A DNA stretch of 46,875 bases, taken from Silene noctiflora (Eukaryota > Streptophyta > Magnoliopsida > Caryophyllales > Caryophyllaceae). The notes beneath the pieces were generated by a model. The model saw nothing but the letters and a program-made list of their open reading frames with translations. It did no database searches and had not been told where the DNA came from. This document shows positions 46,333 through 46,875 of the stretch, piece by piece; the first letter of the stretch is position 1, and each line of letters opens with the position of its first letter. Both the position numbers and the translations under genes were made by a program. The DNA lies in assembly GCA_009801015.1 (NCBI GenBank), contig VHZZ01000041.1:61410-108284 (forward strand). Reading direction: 5' to 3'.

Positions 46333-46875
46333 GGGTGGTTGACAGCGTAATAATATATTACGCAATTGTCATAACTCGTCGACAATTTCGTTTCATTTAT
46401 TTTCTCCCTTCTTCTTCCCTCAACCCTAGATCTGGGTATTCCTCCCCTACCTTTCACCCTTCACCTTACTAACATCCACCCGGGAGACCAACATGGGAAT
46501 GGATATGTATGTCGACTCCGACCTAGTTGTCCGATCGTCCGATAAGGTAAATCATCATCACCATCTGTTGGTTTTTGGGTTAGGGTTATGGTTGTGTGTA
46601 ATTTGGTTGTATCGTCATTGTAGGTGTCGTCAGCGGTGTGTCGCAACCATGTGTGCGCTGAATGACGTTTCTTGGATTGTTTATCAGGTAGGGTTTTTCC
46701 TACTCAGTTGCCTGTAGAATGTAATATGGTTAATGTGACGATCTTTGTGCTAGTTATGATTATTGTATATGTTGTGGTTGTTGTATGTTGTGGATGGTGG
46801 TGGTTGTTGGTATTGGAGTTGTGATTTGTGAGCCATTGTGAGAGGTGGTTCACCCCCATTGTTCGCCTCTTGCGT
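46263..46875 (+). mobile_element. LTR-like repeat copy R2 (partial, runs off right edge)
   Basis: The palindrome array is followed by an AT-rich TAATAATATATTACG (about 46349-46363, TATA-like), a C/T-rich leader, an ATG at 46493 opening MGMDMYVDSDLVVRSSDK and then a donor-like AAG|GTAAAT (46548), and CAG|GTAGGGTTTTTCCTACTC at about 46687, which matches copy R1. GTTCGCCTCTTG ends the window. The short ORF after 46493 has no family I recognise; it could be a leader ORF, or the start of a host gene that uses the repeat as promoter. Confidence 0.5.

Overview
The window is plant nuclear DNA: AT-rich, with intron-split genes using GT-AG junctions, plant-specific gene families (TCP, LSD1-type zinc finger, AUF-type F-box) and a dense load of DNA transposons. 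I infer a eudicot, possibly of the Caryophyllales, but the order is a guess from the style of the repeats. There is one single N (1350) and one run of 153 Ns (24504-24656).

Four protein-coding genes are well supported. (1) An intronless AUF1/AUF2-like F-box gene, 5612-6811 on +. (2) A CIN-class TCP transcription factor of the TCP2/TCP24 type, 14519-15631 on -, with a recognisable miR319 target site. (3) An LSD1 (LESION SIMULATING DISEASE 1) gene in six coding exons, 20135-23995 on -, with one zinc finger in each of the first three exons. (4) A CULLIN4 gene in 17 coding exons, 26822-38339 on -, which I could splice completely: 2475 nt, 824 residues, all junctions GT-AG and in frame. LSD1 and CUL4 lie head to tail on the minus strand. 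The four genes act in auxin-linked ubiquitination (AUF, SCF), leaf growth (TCP2), cell-death control (LSD1) and CRL4 ubiquitin ligase function (CUL4). They form no operon-like unit.

The rest is repeat-rich. 1-800 holds a piece of an LTR-like repeat carrying palindromes at 19-base spacing. 1067-2390 is a hAT element with an exact 8-bp target duplication. 4060-5340 is a diverged tandem duplication just upstream of the F-box gene, with a second hAT element inserted in one copy. 6.8-14.5 kb is spacer with MITEs and low-complexity GGTGG/CCACC tracts. The CUL4 introns carry a Stowaway-like element with a 127-bp palindromic Mutator-like MITE nested in it, a Harbinger-like MITE and another Stowaway-like MITE. 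38.4-46.9 kb is repeat territory: a hAT MITE, a Helitron-like terminus, a 954-bp Mutator-like element with exact 9-bp target duplications, and two more copies of the palindrome-bearing LTR-like family, in opposite orientations.

I found no gene system that looks wholly new. The most distinctive signal is that LTR-like family: at least three copies carry an array of a 12-bp palindrome (ACTCGACCGAGT and variants) spaced 19 bp, next to a promoter-like region.
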